Assembly: GCA_018649725.1 (NCBI GenBank)
Contig: JABIHH010000017.1
Coordinates: forward strand, 48,542 to 112,541
Direction: 5' to 3'
DNA length: 64,000 nt
Origin: Rhodospirillaceae bacterium
GTDB taxonomy: Bacteria > Pseudomonadota > Alphaproteobacteria > Rhodospirillales > UBA2165
In this document: positions 42,452 through 51,728 of the stretch, in pieces
How the letters are laid out: each line of letters begins with the position of its first letter
How positions within the stretch are numbered: position 1 is the stretch's first letter
The notes under the pieces: generated by a model
What the model saw: only the letters and a program-made list of their open reading frames with translations
Told to the model about the DNA's origin: nothing
The model's database searches: none
Translations under genes and position numbers: made by a program

Positions 42452-42991
42452 ATGGCGATAATTGACCCGATTCCGGTGGATCAACTCGATCCTGAGAAAT
42501 TCCAAACCCGCTTGGAACTGGCCCAAGAATTAATGGTGCCAGACACCTTATTCATTCAGATCATGGCGCATGCGCCGGGCTATGGTGAGGCTTTGTTTGA
42601 TGCGATGTATCAGTCACACGCCCTCGGCAATGTCGATCACACCTTAAAGGAAATCATCCGCGTGCGCTTGGCCCGTCTCGCCAAGGATGACTATTTCGGG
42701 GCATTGCGATCAAAGAAGGCTCAAGAGCTCGGCCTGACCGAAGCGCGGATTGAAGCTGGCTGTGGAGATTTCGCCGCCGACAATCAGTTCTCTGATGCGG
42801 AAAAATGGGCGCTGAATTACGCCAAGCTGATGTATACCGAGCCAAAGAAAGTGAACGCTGAATTTTACGATCTCGGTAAGACTTTCTTTAGCGAGCCGGA
42901 AATCATGGAACTCGGTGCCTTCATTGCCTTCCACTATGGCCTGCAAATATTCATGCGCACCTTGAAAGTGCTACCGCTCGACGCAGCTTAG
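42452..42991 (+). CDS. CMD-family paralogue lacking the redox motif
   Basis: A 179 aa carboxymuconolactone-decarboxylase-family protein, 11 bp behind the selenoprotein and clearly its paralogue (KEIIRVRLARLAKDDYFGALRSKKAQELGL; EIMELGAFIAFHYGLQIFM). At the CxxU position it has DDYF, so both redox residues are gone. It may be a structural partner of the selenoprotein, a non-redox decarboxylase-like enzyme, or decaying. AGGA precedes the ATG. Its end overlaps the convergent kinase gene by four bases. Confidence 0.9.
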   Translation: MAIIDPIPVDQLDPEKFQTRLELAQELMVPDTLFIQIMAHAPGYGEALFDAMYQSHALGNVDHTLKEIIRVRLARLAKDDYFGALRSKKAQELGLTEARIEAGCGDFAADNQFSDAEKWALNYAKLMYTEPKKVNAEFYDLGKTFFSEPEIMELGAFIAFHYGLQIFMRTLKVLPLDAA

Positions 42992-45681
42992 GGGTGGATG
43001 ATCCCCTGAATGGTTGAGATCAGCTCTCTAATCTCGAACGGCTTCTGAATAAGAGGATAACCGTGGCCATACTCATCGGAAGACAATAAATTTTCCTGCG
43101 CATAGCCGGTCATAAGCAGTACTTTTAGATCCTTAATCTCGCTCCCGATCTGGCGCGCCAATATGGGGCCGCGGTTTCCATTGGGCAGCATTACGTCGGT
43201 CAAAAGCAGGTCTATGTTCGACCGAGTGGAATTGGCAATATCGATGGCTTTAGCACCATTGCCGCCATCAATGACTGCATAGCCGGAATTCTCCAATGCA
43301 CTAACCATGATCTCGCGAACTTCCACATCGTCTTCAATGACCATCACGGTTTCGCCTTTTCCACTCTGCTTCACTTGCTCTGACTCAACCTTGGAAACGG
43401 TGCTGTGCTCTTGTTTTGACATGGGAAGCAGCAAGCTTACCACTGTACCTTCCCCAACTTCACTTTCAATTTTGACGCCACCACCGGTTTGCTTGATAAA
43501 GCCATGAACCATACTGAGGCCCAATCCACTCCCTTGGCCAAACTCCTTGGTCGTAAAGAAAGGCTCAAAAACTTTATCCAAAATATTATCTGATATGCCA
43601 TGACCTGTATCTTTGACGGAGATCGCAACATAATTGCCCGGCTCGAGATCATCATAAAGGCCGATAAGGTCATCGGTTTGAACATGATTGAAGGTCGAGA
43701 TTTGCACCGCTCCGCCACCCGGCATGGCGTCACGGGCATTGATCACTAAATTGAGGATGGCATTCTCCAATTGATTTGTGTCGACCATGGCGGGCTTTAA
43801 ATCTGAGATAGTCTGCAAATCAATCGTGACGGACTCGCCTAATGTGCGTTTCATCATACTCATAATTTCTGAAACGAGCCCGTGAACATCGGTAGAAACG
43901 GGTTCAAGATTTTGCTTGCGGGAGAAGGCGAGTAGACGTTTGGTCAAATCCGCCCCACGCATCGCGGTTTTCTTGGCCCGATCCAGACGCACCTTAAGCT
44001 TATCAATATCTGTCGGATCATCCTCCATGAGGCTAAGATTACCGTGGAGGGCGGCGAGAATGTTATTGAAATCATGCGCAATACCGCCGGTCATCTGACC
44101 TACGGCTTCCATTTTTTGGGTCTGACGCAGATTCGCTTCATATTGATTTTTAAGCGTAACATCAGACAGATACATCATGGTACTGCCATCGGCGAAGCGT
44201 TGAGTCTTCATCTCAAAACTTTGATCTCCCCGACCAAATTCTCTAGAGCTACTTCGACTGCGAAATTTTTCCAACCGATCCGCAAGCCAGTCCTCATGGG
44301 ACATCGTGCTCTTTATAGCAGGTCTAACCGTAAGACGTCCTTTCGAAAACTCCTCATAGGATACACCGATCTCAATAAGTTCAGACATGATCGAGTTAAA
44401 TTCAATATACCGACTATTATAGGTTACCAATCTTTCATCAGGACCCCATAATGCTAATCCCATTTCCGAATTTTCAAGCGTTTCAAAGAATTGTCGCTCA
44501 ACACTCTCAGCCCGGTCTTTCAATTCAATCTCACCGGTTTCATCTTTCACGATACCGCGATAGCCGACAAAAATCTCCTCATCATCAAACATTGGTTTTG
44601 CTGAAATGCGTAAATGAGCGTGTTTACTTCGGGCTTGGATTGCATTGTAGGTAATATCATGAACTTCCTGATGTTTCTCAAAATGCTCCTTGAGCGACCT
44701 CAATCCGTTCGGCATTTTATTTGGATCGACAAAATCCCATAATTTTTTTCCGATAAAAACATCGCTTTTCATATTTAGATTTTTGACCGGCGGAGAAAAA
44801 TAAACAAAATTAAAATTCTCATCAGTTTCAAAAAAGCGATCGGCACCCAATTCGGCAAAATCTGTCGCCCGTTGTTCTTTTTCCCGAATTGAATTTTGCA
44901 TTTCCACGCGTTCGGTAACATCTTTCGATAAGAACGCAACCCGCGCAGGTTTTCCGTCCTCACCAATTACAGGATAACCAGACACCTCAACATAGCTATC
45001 ACTCAGGCTGGAGAGAAAATCTAAATTGATGATGGGTTTACCCGTTTCAATTATCTCCTGAGCTTTCTGTTTTCTGCGTTCCGCCGATTTTGGATTGTCA
45101 TAATCATAGATATTTTTTCCAACAACCTGATCAAGCGACACGCCAAAAATACTGCTCAAGGCATCGTTCGCGGCCAGGATGGTGCCGTCATTTTCAATCA
45201 AAACGGCACGGTCTTTCAGCGCATCCAAAAATGCCTGCAGATTAGCCTCGTTTGATTTTACTTCCTGCTGAAGTCGCTTCGTTTCCAATTTTGCTTCAGC
45301 ATTGGCAATTGTTTTGGCAACAATTCTAGGTAAGATTTCGGTATAGACATCCTTGCCACTTTTAATAATGTAATCTGAAACACCAAGACCCAAGGCTTGG
45401 GCAGCAATCGTTTCACTACCTTGCGCTGTTATAAACACGATCGGGATATCCGGCGCGCTCGTCAAAAACTTTTTGGCTAACTCAAGCCCATCGCCATCCG
45501 GTAAATTGTAATCGAGCAGAATTAAATCATAAATCTTTGTTGAGAAATGTTTTGTGCCCTCAGCACAATTGGCAGCGATATCCACCTCGTAGCCATGGAT
45601 TCCCAAACTCGCGGCACAAAGCTCGGCCAATTGCAGGCTGTCTTCAACATATAAAATTTTATATGTCCGGTCTAATTTCAC
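42988..45681 (-). CDS. Hybrid sensor histidine kinase (REC-PAS-PAS-PAS-HisKA-HATPase-REC)
   Basis: An 897 aa cytoplasmic kinase with no membrane helix. An N-terminal receiver (about 8-125, phosphoacceptor D57 in LILLDYNLPDGDG) is followed by three PAS domains (about 150-260, 285-395, 400-515), HisKA with the histidine in GGIAHDFNNILAALHG, HATPase (NLVINARDAM; DTGHGIS; GQGSGLGLSMVHG) and a C-terminal receiver (LLLTDVMLP). The start is a GTG with GGAG 7 bases upstream. It likely integrates an upstream phosphorelay and redox or ligand sensing; the separate Hpt protein at 34495 is a possible partner. Confidence 0.93.
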   Translation of the reverse strand: MKLDRTYKILYVEDSLQLAELCAASLGIHGYEVDIAANCAEGTKHFSTKIYDLILLDYNLPDGDGLELAKKFLTSAPDIPIVFITAQGSETIAAQALGLGVSDYIIKSGKDVYTEILPRIVAKTIANAEAKLETKRLQQEVKSNEANLQAFLDALKDRAVLIENDGTILAANDALSSIFGVSLDQVVGKNIYDYDNPKSAERRKQKAQEIIETGKPIINLDFLSSLSDSYVEVSGYPVIGEDGKPARVAFLSKDVTERVEMQNSIREKEQRATDFAELGADRFFETDENFNFVYFSPPVKNLNMKSDVFIGKKLWDFVDPNKMPNGLRSLKEHFEKHQEVHDITYNAIQARSKHAHLRISAKPMFDDEEIFVGYRGIVKDETGEIELKDRAESVERQFFETLENSEMGLALWGPDERLVTYNSRYIEFNSIMSELIEIGVSYEEFSKGRLTVRPAIKSTMSHEDWLADRLEKFRSRSSSREFGRGDQSFEMKTQRFADGSTMMYLSDVTLKNQYEANLRQTQKMEAVGQMTGGIAHDFNNILAALHGNLSLMEDDPTDIDKLKVRLDRAKKTAMRGADLTKRLLAFSRKQNLEPVSTDVHGLVSEIMSMMKRTLGESVTIDLQTISDLKPAMVDTNQLENAILNLVINARDAMPGGGAVQISTFNHVQTDDLIGLYDDLEPGNYVAISVKDTGHGISDNILDKVFEPFFTTKEFGQGSGLGLSMVHGFIKQTGGGVKIESEVGEGTVVSLLLPMSKQEHSTVSKVESEQVKQSGKGETVMVIEDDVEVREIMVSALENSGYAVIDGGNGAKAIDIANSTRSNIDLLLTDVMLPNGNRGPILARQIGSEIKDLKVLLMTGYAQENLLSSDEYGHGYPLIQKPFEIRELISTIQGIIHP

Positions 45682-45849
45682 CTAGTGCTCCAGAAATGGC
45701 TATTAATAAATTTTCATGTAAAAACTGCCCCTGTTATATTGGGACATTTAGGGGAATTTCAACTACCGATTTCATGAATTTTGGCTAATAAACTGAAACT
45801 TAAGGCGATTTCCTGTTGAAGCTCAATAGCTTAATATCGTTGAATTCCT

Positions 45850-46227
45850 TCAAGCGGGAACAACTTGGGTGACGTTATTCACGATCTGCCATTCATGCTG
45901 ATCTCGTATAAGGGATAAATCATCATTAAATATGGCCGCGTCACTTTTAAGCCTAATCTCAGCCCGAGCGGTATCATTTTTTGCGGTAATCCATTCAATT
46001 TCGAGTTGCCTCTCAACTCCCCCGATTTTTTCACTTCGAATGAGCTCAATATATGTTTTCTTATCTAAATTCCTAACCCCATCATTGGTAATGGCAACAA
46101 CCCGAAAATCATCATGAAAAGCTTTATCTAATTTGCCGATATCCCGGTGGTCAGCACCTTTGGCATAACTCTCAATGACTTGTCTGATTAGTTTTAAATT
46201 TTCATCTGTCTTCGTTTGATTGATCAT
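45850..46227 (-). CDS. NTF2-like (SnoaL/DUF4440-type) protein
   Basis: A 125 aa protein of the NTF2-like cone fold: an N-terminal helix NLKLIRQVIESYAKGADHRD, then LDKAFHDDFRVVAIT and alternating strands ending EWQIVNNVTQVV. Members are small hydrolases, isomerases or ligand carriers. The ATG at 46227 has AAGGAAG upstream; the open frame extends into the promoter palindrome and is not credible there. It is divergent from marR. Confidence 0.8.
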   Translation of the reverse strand: MINQTKTDENLKLIRQVIESYAKGADHRDIGKLDKAFHDDFRVVAITNDGVRNLDKKTYIELIRSEKIGGVERQLEIEWITAKNDTARAEIRLKSDAAIFNDDLSLIRDQHEWQIVNNVTQVVPA

Positions 46228-46243
46228 TATTCGCTTCCTTTTT

Positions 46244-46284
46244 AAGTTTATTTTTAGTAAGGTTACTTTACTAAAAATAAACTT
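46244..46284. promoter_or_regulatory. 41 bp perfect inverted repeat, probable MarR operator
   Basis: AAGTTTATTTTTAGTAA and TTACTAAAAATAAACTT, perfect 17 bp arms with a 7 bp spacer (GGTTACT), lie exactly between the divergent NTF2-like and marR genes. The inner TTTAGTAA..TTACTAAA resembles MarR sites. Confidence 0.8.
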
Positions 46285-46329
46285 AATCGCAAGTGACATA
46301 TTAGTCAAGTTCCTTTATTAAGGTTTGTT

Positions 46330-46752
46330 ATGAATGACGATCTACCCAACCATATTGGCTGGCAGCTGTGGCAGGCGAGCCGGAACTGGACGGAAACATT
46401 TGTCTCCGGCCTTAAAAGCAATGGCTACCCCGGCATTACTTTTGCACTCGCCAATGTACTTGGCCACCTAAGCCGCAATGAAAATATCCGCCAGACCAAA
46501 ATTGCCAGCCGCGCCGGGCTGACCAAACAAGCTGTCGGCCAGTTTTTGGATGAATTGGAAAAGCTGCAATTGATCGAACGCATTCCAGATCCAAATGACG
46601 GACGCGCGCGCTTGGTACGCTACACCGATCAGGGAAAGAAGTTTCTAAAAGTTGCCGACCAGATAAAAACGGACATCGAAAATGAATACAGCGCTAAAAT
46701 GGGGGGGCGCAATTTAACGGATTTAAAAAATCTGATTGATAAATTGCAGTAA
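46330..46752 (+). CDS. MarR-family regulator
   Basis: A 140 aa winged-helix dimer protein. The recognition region TKIASRAGLTKQAVGQFLDE and wing IERIPDPNDGRARLVRYTDQG are typical. It is divergent from the NTF2-like gene and followed 90 bp later by an MFS transporter, so it probably represses one or both and responds to an aromatic or other hydrophobic acid. Confidence 0.92.
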   Translation: MNDDLPNHIGWQLWQASRNWTETFVSGLKSNGYPGITFALANVLGHLSRNENIRQTKIASRAGLTKQAVGQFLDELEKLQLIERIPDPNDGRARLVRYTDQGKKFLKVADQIKTDIENEYSAKMGGRNLTDLKNLIDKLQ

Positions 46753-46842
46753 AATTCGATCCAGTCGTGAGCGATGGCTAATGCCTATTTTTAATGATAT
46801 ATCCGAAAGAGAAATCAGACACCTCAAGGAATTTTCGCAGAC

Positions 46843-48081
46843 ATGCCTAACCCTAAATTCTCGGAACGACCAGAATATGGCTGGGCAATGGTCGCGATCG
46901 CGTTCACGTTAAGCGCAATTTCCTTTGGTGTTTTATCTTCTGTCGGAGTCTTTTTAAAACCCCTCGCCGCCGAGTTCGGCTGGAGCCGCGGCAGTCTCTC
47001 CTTTGGTTATAGTGCGATAACCCTGGCAACAGCCTTTTCCGGTATTTTGTGGAGTATTATTGCTGATCGCTACGGGACACGCTGGCTCGTCCTCTTTGGC
47101 TCCATTGTCATCGGCATACCGCTTCTCCTGCTCAGCCAGATGGAAAGCATCACCGAGTTTTATTTATATTACTTCCTGTTCGGCGCTCTGGGACACGCCA
47201 CTGTTACCGGGCCACTTTACGCCAATGTTGGGCTGTGGTTTACCCGCAATGTCGGCTTAGCGATCGGCTTGACGGTTGCTGGCGGTGCTGTTGGTCAAGG
47301 CGTTGTGCCGGTTATTGTTCGCTATTTGATCAATCATTATGACTGGCAGACGGCGTACGCAACACTTGGTGTTGCCTATATGATTTTGGCCATCCCCGTA
47401 GCAACTCTAGTGCGCGATTCACCCCGGCGAAAGACGGCTCATGCGGAAACGGCACCCAGCCAAAGAGATGGCACGCCTTTTCCCCTGCCCCCCAAAGTCG
47501 TCGTCGCCTGGATAGCATCAGCCGTAGTATTTTGCTGTGTCGCGATGGCCGTTCCAATCGTTCATCTCGTCTCGCTGCTTACTGATAAAGGCATGACGCC
47601 AGATGGCGCGGTAACCGTATTTTTGGCATTGATGGTGGCGGGCGCCTTTGGCCGCATACTTGGTGGCAAGTTGGCCGATCATATTGGCTCGCTCCAAAGC
47701 TACGCCTGCATGTCGGTCCTACAGACATCAGTAATTTTTCTGTTTCCCCATGTTCAGAACACGGTTCTGATTTATATCTTAGCGATGGTATTTGGCCTCG
47801 CTTTTTCAGGTGTTATGGCATCCTTCCTAGTCGCTGTTCGTATGATGGTCCCGGCCCGCGTGCTGGCCAGGAGCATGGCTATCGTTTCGCTGTTCGGTTG
47901 GATCGGCATGGGAATGGGCGGATGGCAAGGAGGCCTCGTCTTTGATCTCACCGGCGATTACGTCTGGTCCTTCGCCAATGGCAGTATTGCCGGCGTTATT
48001 AACCTGATCATCCTCGCATTATTCTACCTAAACATCCGCCGGGCCAGTGGACATCAACGCGCCCAACTGGCAAGCACTTAG
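46843..48081 (+). CDS. MFS transporter, monocarboxylate/oxalate-formate type
   Basis: A 412 aa inner-membrane transporter with 12 predicted helices. The conserved loop between helices 2 and 3 is IADRYGTRWLVLFGS; the N-terminus GVLSSVGVFLKPLAAEFGWS and the central GRILGGKLADHIG loop place it with the monocarboxylate/oxalate-formate porters common in organic-acid degraders. It follows marR and is convergent with the FAH-family gene. Confidence 0.92.
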   Translation: MPNPKFSERPEYGWAMVAIAFTLSAISFGVLSSVGVFLKPLAAEFGWSRGSLSFGYSAITLATAFSGILWSIIADRYGTRWLVLFGSIVIGIPLLLLSQMESITEFYLYYFLFGALGHATVTGPLYANVGLWFTRNVGLAIGLTVAGGAVGQGVVPVIVRYLINHYDWQTAYATLGVAYMILAIPVATLVRDSPRRKTAHAETAPSQRDGTPFPLPPKVVVAWIASAVVFCCVAMAVPIVHLVSLLTDKGMTPDGAVTVFLALMVAGAFGRILGGKLADHIGSLQSYACMSVLQTSVIFLFPHVQNTVLIYILAMVFGLAFSGVMASFLVAVRMMVPARVLARSMAIVSLFGWIGMGMGGWQGGLVFDLTGDYVWSFANGSIAGVINLIILALFYLNIRRASGHQRAQLAST

Positions 48082-48099
48082 GCCAGATCAAGCCACAAA

Positions 48100-49044
48100 C
48101 TAGTCGTCGCTTTCTGGCATGTACTTGCCCGATAATTGCGGCGGAATGGGTGGATTAAAGCCCTTTTCCTGGCGCTCCAGCCGGGTTTCTCTAGACCAAG
48201 TTCGTTTGAGGTCATCCTCAATCCGGATACGGAGGACATCCAGCCCTTCACACTCCAACTCAACCACATCGCCATCCTGGAACGCGTTCAAGCCGCGATG
48301 GTTGGTGCCGGTCGCCAAGACATCGCCGGGCTCCAGCGTATGAACCGAGCTCGCCCATTCGATACAGCGGGTAATATTGTGCGCCATGTCATCGCTGTTG
48401 AAATTTTGCTTAATATCACCGTTTACCGACAATTTGATCTGCAAATTCTGCGGATTAGAAATTTCGTCAGCGGTCACGATATAGGGTCCAATCGGCGCAT
48501 AGGTTTCCCGGGATTTCATTTGAAAAAAGGAATTGCTGCCGGGCGGCTGAAGCCCACGGGCTGAGCCATCAATGAAATTAGTGTAGCCAAAGACATAATC
48601 CATCGCGTCGCTGGCACTGACATTTGTCGCTTGTTTGCCAATAACAACTGCAATCTCCGCCTCTCCTTCAAACACGGTCGCCGGAATATCTTGCAAGACC
48701 ATCGCATCTTCATGCCCAATGATGCAGGACGGAGATTTATGAAAAGCGTTGATCGGGGCCGGTGCGTCGCGGGTGCCGTCCTCCATATAATTGACCGCCA
48801 TGCAGTCGATATTTTGCGGCCTGGGCAAAGGTGGGCGAATTCGTATCGAAGAAAGTGGTATAGCCTCACCGTTGGAGACAGCCTTTTCAAGCTTCGGCCG
48901 TAAGGTGGCAAATTCCGCAATTAAGCCAGCCATGAGATCGAGATTGTCACGATGCGGCAAATCCTGCACAACATCGGTCACGTCAATTACTTCGGCACCC
49001 TCAACCACGCCGAGTTTATAATCATCAAAATAAGCTAATTTCAT
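48100..49044 (-). CDS. Fumarylacetoacetate hydrolase family protein
   Basis: A 314 aa hydrolase of the FAH fold. The metal-binding motif is VFEGEAEIAVVIGKQA (paired glutamates), followed by GYTNFIDGSARGLQ and the end motif GDVLATGTNHRGLNAFQDGD. Family members cleave fumarylpyruvate, acylpyruvates or hydrate 2-oxopent-4-enoates late in aromatic or lactone catabolism. GGGAGAG precedes the ATG. Gene pairing with the MFS transporter (convergent) suggests one catabolic theme. Confidence 0.92.
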   Translation of the reverse strand: MKLAYFDDYKLGVVEGAEVIDVTDVVQDLPHRDNLDLMAGLIAEFATLRPKLEKAVSNGEAIPLSSIRIRPPLPRPQNIDCMAVNYMEDGTRDAPAPINAFHKSPSCIIGHEDAMVLQDIPATVFEGEAEIAVVIGKQATNVSASDAMDYVFGYTNFIDGSARGLQPPGSNSFFQMKSRETYAPIGPYIVTADEISNPQNLQIKLSVNGDIKQNFNSDDMAHNITRCIEWASSVHTLEPGDVLATGTNHRGLNAFQDGDVVELECEGLDVLRIRIEDDLKRTWSRETRLERQEKGFNPPIPPQLSGKYMPESDD

Positions 49045-49149
49045 AAAGTCTCTCCCGTTTTATCTTATTAAGGAGAGATTATGCGGAAGTTTCAATTCAA
49101 AATATCAACTAGGGCATGGCGTATTCAGATGTGTCGGGGAATTTGGCTT

Positions 49150-50463
49150 TTAAGTTCTCTGATCGACAAAGCGCGGCGCTTTAACACTGGCCTCAAATTC
49201 TTGAGCCAAGGTGCCGGTAGCCAGTTGAACGATAACTGGCCGAACTTCAAAAACGCCGCGGATTTTCTCGGCTAAATCATCAATGATGCTTTTAGCCTCA
49301 GCTGATTGGGCAATCTCAACACTGACGACCAGATCGTCCAAGCCATCCGTCGCGACAAACTCAACTTTGAAATCATTGATCTCCGGCACACGAAAGATGA
49401 AATCCTCAAATTCAGAGTGATTGATGTTGATCCCTCTGATTTTAGAAAAGCCGACCGTCCGGTGGGCGTGTTTCATGACCGGGAATATTGAGAACGGCCC
49501 GTCAAGAGATGTCTCATTGTTGATCCGCACAATATCGCCGGAACTCCATCTGAGAAACGGTGTTGAGGTATTGCAAAAGAGCGGCGTGATGACCATCAAG
49601 CCCTCTTCGCCTTCTGGTACTGTAAGTCCAGTTTCTTCATCAACCACCTCAAACAAGGCCTGATCAGTCCAGATATGAAAGCCCTCATGAACTTTGCTGT
49701 CCGCCCCTAAAATGCCAATCTCAGTCATGCCGAAGAAGTCGTTGACCTCCGCCCCCCAGGCACGTTCGAGCTTGTCGCGCTTGGCATCTGACAGCGCCTC
49801 AGCACCAACGATTACTTTGCGGACATTTCCGCTGGCCAGATCAATGCCCAACTCTTCCGCCAGATTGGCAAGATGGAGACCATAGCTCGGCATCCCCATC
49901 CAAATCGTCGGTTGGAGATCGTCGATGAGTTCGAGTTGAACCTTAGACGGCGTATTGGTACCCGAACCTGCCCACAGCACGCCAATGCCTGTCTGATTGG
50001 CGGTCCGAGACCACAACTGGCCTGCCGGGTGAACACCATAGGGAAAAGACTGATGGCAGATATCATCCTCTTTCAGCCCGCTCACCGTCCAGCAGCGACA
50101 AAGCTGAATATAGGTGTAATACATGTCGGTATAGGTGCGGGGATAATAGAGCGGCACGCCTGTGGCGCCCCCGGAGCGCCAATATTCGGCAATATCTTTT
50201 TGCTCGGCAATGCAAAAGAGCTCGCGGAAATTCTCAACACCCAGATCGCGCAACGTCTCTTTGTCAATGATCGGGATTTTTGCCCATTCTTCGGGGTCAT
50301 CGAGATTCTCAGGATCGATGTGATCAAGCTTGCCTTGATAGAACTTGGCTTTCTGGGCTTGGGCAAAAGCTATTTTTTTACGCTCTGATTGAATGCGCAG
50401 GATGTCTTCCTTCGAAGACGGCAGTTCCAGATCTAGCTTTTCCCCAATTTTTTTCCCAGGCAT
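49150..50463 (-). CDS. Phenylacetate-CoA ligase-like (PaaK family) AMP-forming enzyme
   Basis: A 437 aa adenylate-forming enzyme. The P-loop-like motif is EYWRSGGATGVPLYYPR (about residues 96-112); NDFFGMTEIGILGAD and the C-terminal FSKIRGININHSEFEDFIF match the PaaK branch. It would activate an aromatic or other carboxylate to its CoA thioester. Its ATG abuts the stop of the MetE-like gene upstream (TAAATG), so the two are translationally coupled. Confidence 0.9.
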   Translation of the reverse strand: MPGKKIGEKLDLELPSSKEDILRIQSERKKIAFAQAQKAKFYQGKLDHIDPENLDDPEEWAKIPIIDKETLRDLGVENFRELFCIAEQKDIAEYWRSGGATGVPLYYPRTYTDMYYTYIQLCRCWTVSGLKEDDICHQSFPYGVHPAGQLWSRTANQTGIGVLWAGSGTNTPSKVQLELIDDLQPTIWMGMPSYGLHLANLAEELGIDLASGNVRKVIVGAEALSDAKRDKLERAWGAEVNDFFGMTEIGILGADSKVHEGFHIWTDQALFEVVDEETGLTVPEGEEGLMVITPLFCNTSTPFLRWSSGDIVRINNETSLDGPFSIFPVMKHAHRTVGFSKIRGININHSEFEDFIFRVPEINDFKVEFVATDGLDDLVVSVEIAQSAEAKSIIDDLAEKIRGVFEVRPVIVQLATGTLAQEFEASVKAPRFVDQRT

Positions 50464-51576
50464 TTAGATGGAGCCCCAAACGTCCTGGGCAACCTCAACC
50501 ACCAACTCCAATTTACGCTTGGTATCATCTTCCGTCACAACCTGGCCACCGCCGCCGCCGGACGAAAATCCGCATTGTGGAGAAATCGCAAGCTGCTCAA
50601 GAGGTGCAAATTTCGACGCCTCATCGATCCGGCGCTTCAAGCCATCCTTATCTTCAAGCTCCGGCGTTTTGGTGCTAATCAGGCCCAGCACAGCGGTCTT
50701 GCCAGCCGGCAAATGACGCAGCGGCTCAAAGCCACCAGAGCGCTCGTTATCATATTCCATGAAAAAGGCGTCGATTTTAAGCTCATTAAAGATCTTTTCA
50801 GCGATCGGGTCATACCCCCCTTCCGCCATCCAGAGACCTTTGAGATTACCTCTGCACATATGCATGCCGGCAAACATGTTATCTGGACGCCCACCGACTG
50901 CACTATTGATTGCTTTGACGTAGGTGTCGGTAAGTTCGTCCGGATCCTCGCCCCGCGCCCGAATGGTCTCACGCGCCTCAGTGTCGCAATTACACGGCAG
51001 TGCCGTATCATCCAATTGAATATAGGTGCAGCCGGCCGCGGCTAGTTCCGCGACCTCGTCGCTATAGGCTTTGGTCAAATCTGCAAAGTATTCTTCATCA
51101 GAAGAATACACATCCGGGTTATAGCTTTCATGGCCTAAGAAAAAATGCATCACCGGCGGCGAGGCCATGGTGACTTTCGGCTGACCCGAGGGATTTAGCG
51201 AACTGACATATTTAAAATCATCCGTCACAATATTATGCTTTCGGCTGAGCTTGCCTTCCGCATAAGGTGACGGCGGCATCAACACGTCGCCCTCTTCACC
51301 TTTAAAAGTCAGCGTACCCCCATCTTTGACACCCATGCCCTCAAGCGCATCACTGACGCCGCCCGACCAGACCCTGCGGCGAAACTCACCGTCGGTCACC
51401 GACGGCATGCCGATGCTGTCTTGAAAAGCCACGATATCGGCAATGCACTCATCTTTCATCGCCTCAAACGCCGCGTCATCCAAATCACCGGCTTTGTTGG
51501 CACGCGCCGCATTTAAAAGTTTATCGGGGCGAATAAAACTACCGACATGTTCGGCGCGATATGGAGGTTTAGTCAT
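50464..51576 (-). CDS. MetE-like (cobalamin-independent methionine synthase II) protein
   Basis: A 370 aa protein with the C-terminal-half fold of MetE/UROD-like zinc methyltransferases: RAEHVGSFIRPDKLL at the start, SVTDGEFRRRVWSGG, YIQLDDTALPCNCD, and the zinc-site sequence GMHMCRGNLKG with a later SPQCGFSS. Such stand-alone versions transfer methyl groups from diverse donors or act on other thiols or alkyl groups. The start at 51576 has GGAAGGA upstream; the frame runs far back to 51867 but the extension is not protein-like. It pairs with the CoA-ligase-like gene. Confidence 0.87.
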   Translation of the reverse strand: MTKPPYRAEHVGSFIRPDKLLNAARANKAGDLDDAAFEAMKDECIADIVAFQDSIGMPSVTDGEFRRRVWSGGVSDALEGMGVKDGGTLTFKGEEGDVLMPPSPYAEGKLSRKHNIVTDDFKYVSSLNPSGQPKVTMASPPVMHFFLGHESYNPDVYSSDEEYFADLTKAYSDEVAELAAAGCTYIQLDDTALPCNCDTEARETIRARGEDPDELTDTYVKAINSAVGGRPDNMFAGMHMCRGNLKGLWMAEGGYDPIAEKIFNELKIDAFFMEYDNERSGGFEPLRHLPAGKTAVLGLISTKTPELEDKDGLKRRIDEASKFAPLEQLAISPQCGFSSGGGGGQVVTEDDTKRKLELVVEVAQDVWGSI

Positions 51577-51667
51577 TGAGGTCGTCCTTCCTGAGAATGA
51601 TTTTAAATTTGTTTGGGAGCCTAACGAATTAGGGAAGAAGGAACAAGAATTAGTCCTTTCTATAAAC

Positions 51668-51699
51668 AAAAAAAACCGCCGCAGATTTCTCTGCAGCGG
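51668..51699 (-). terminator. Rho-independent terminator of the M24 gene
   Basis: On the minus strand CCGC-T-GCAGA / TCTGC-G-GCGG (10 bp including one wobble pair), loop GAAA, then eight T residues. Confidence 0.92.
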
Positions 51700-51728
51700 C
51701 TTTTGAAAACGAGTTCTGAAAACAGATC

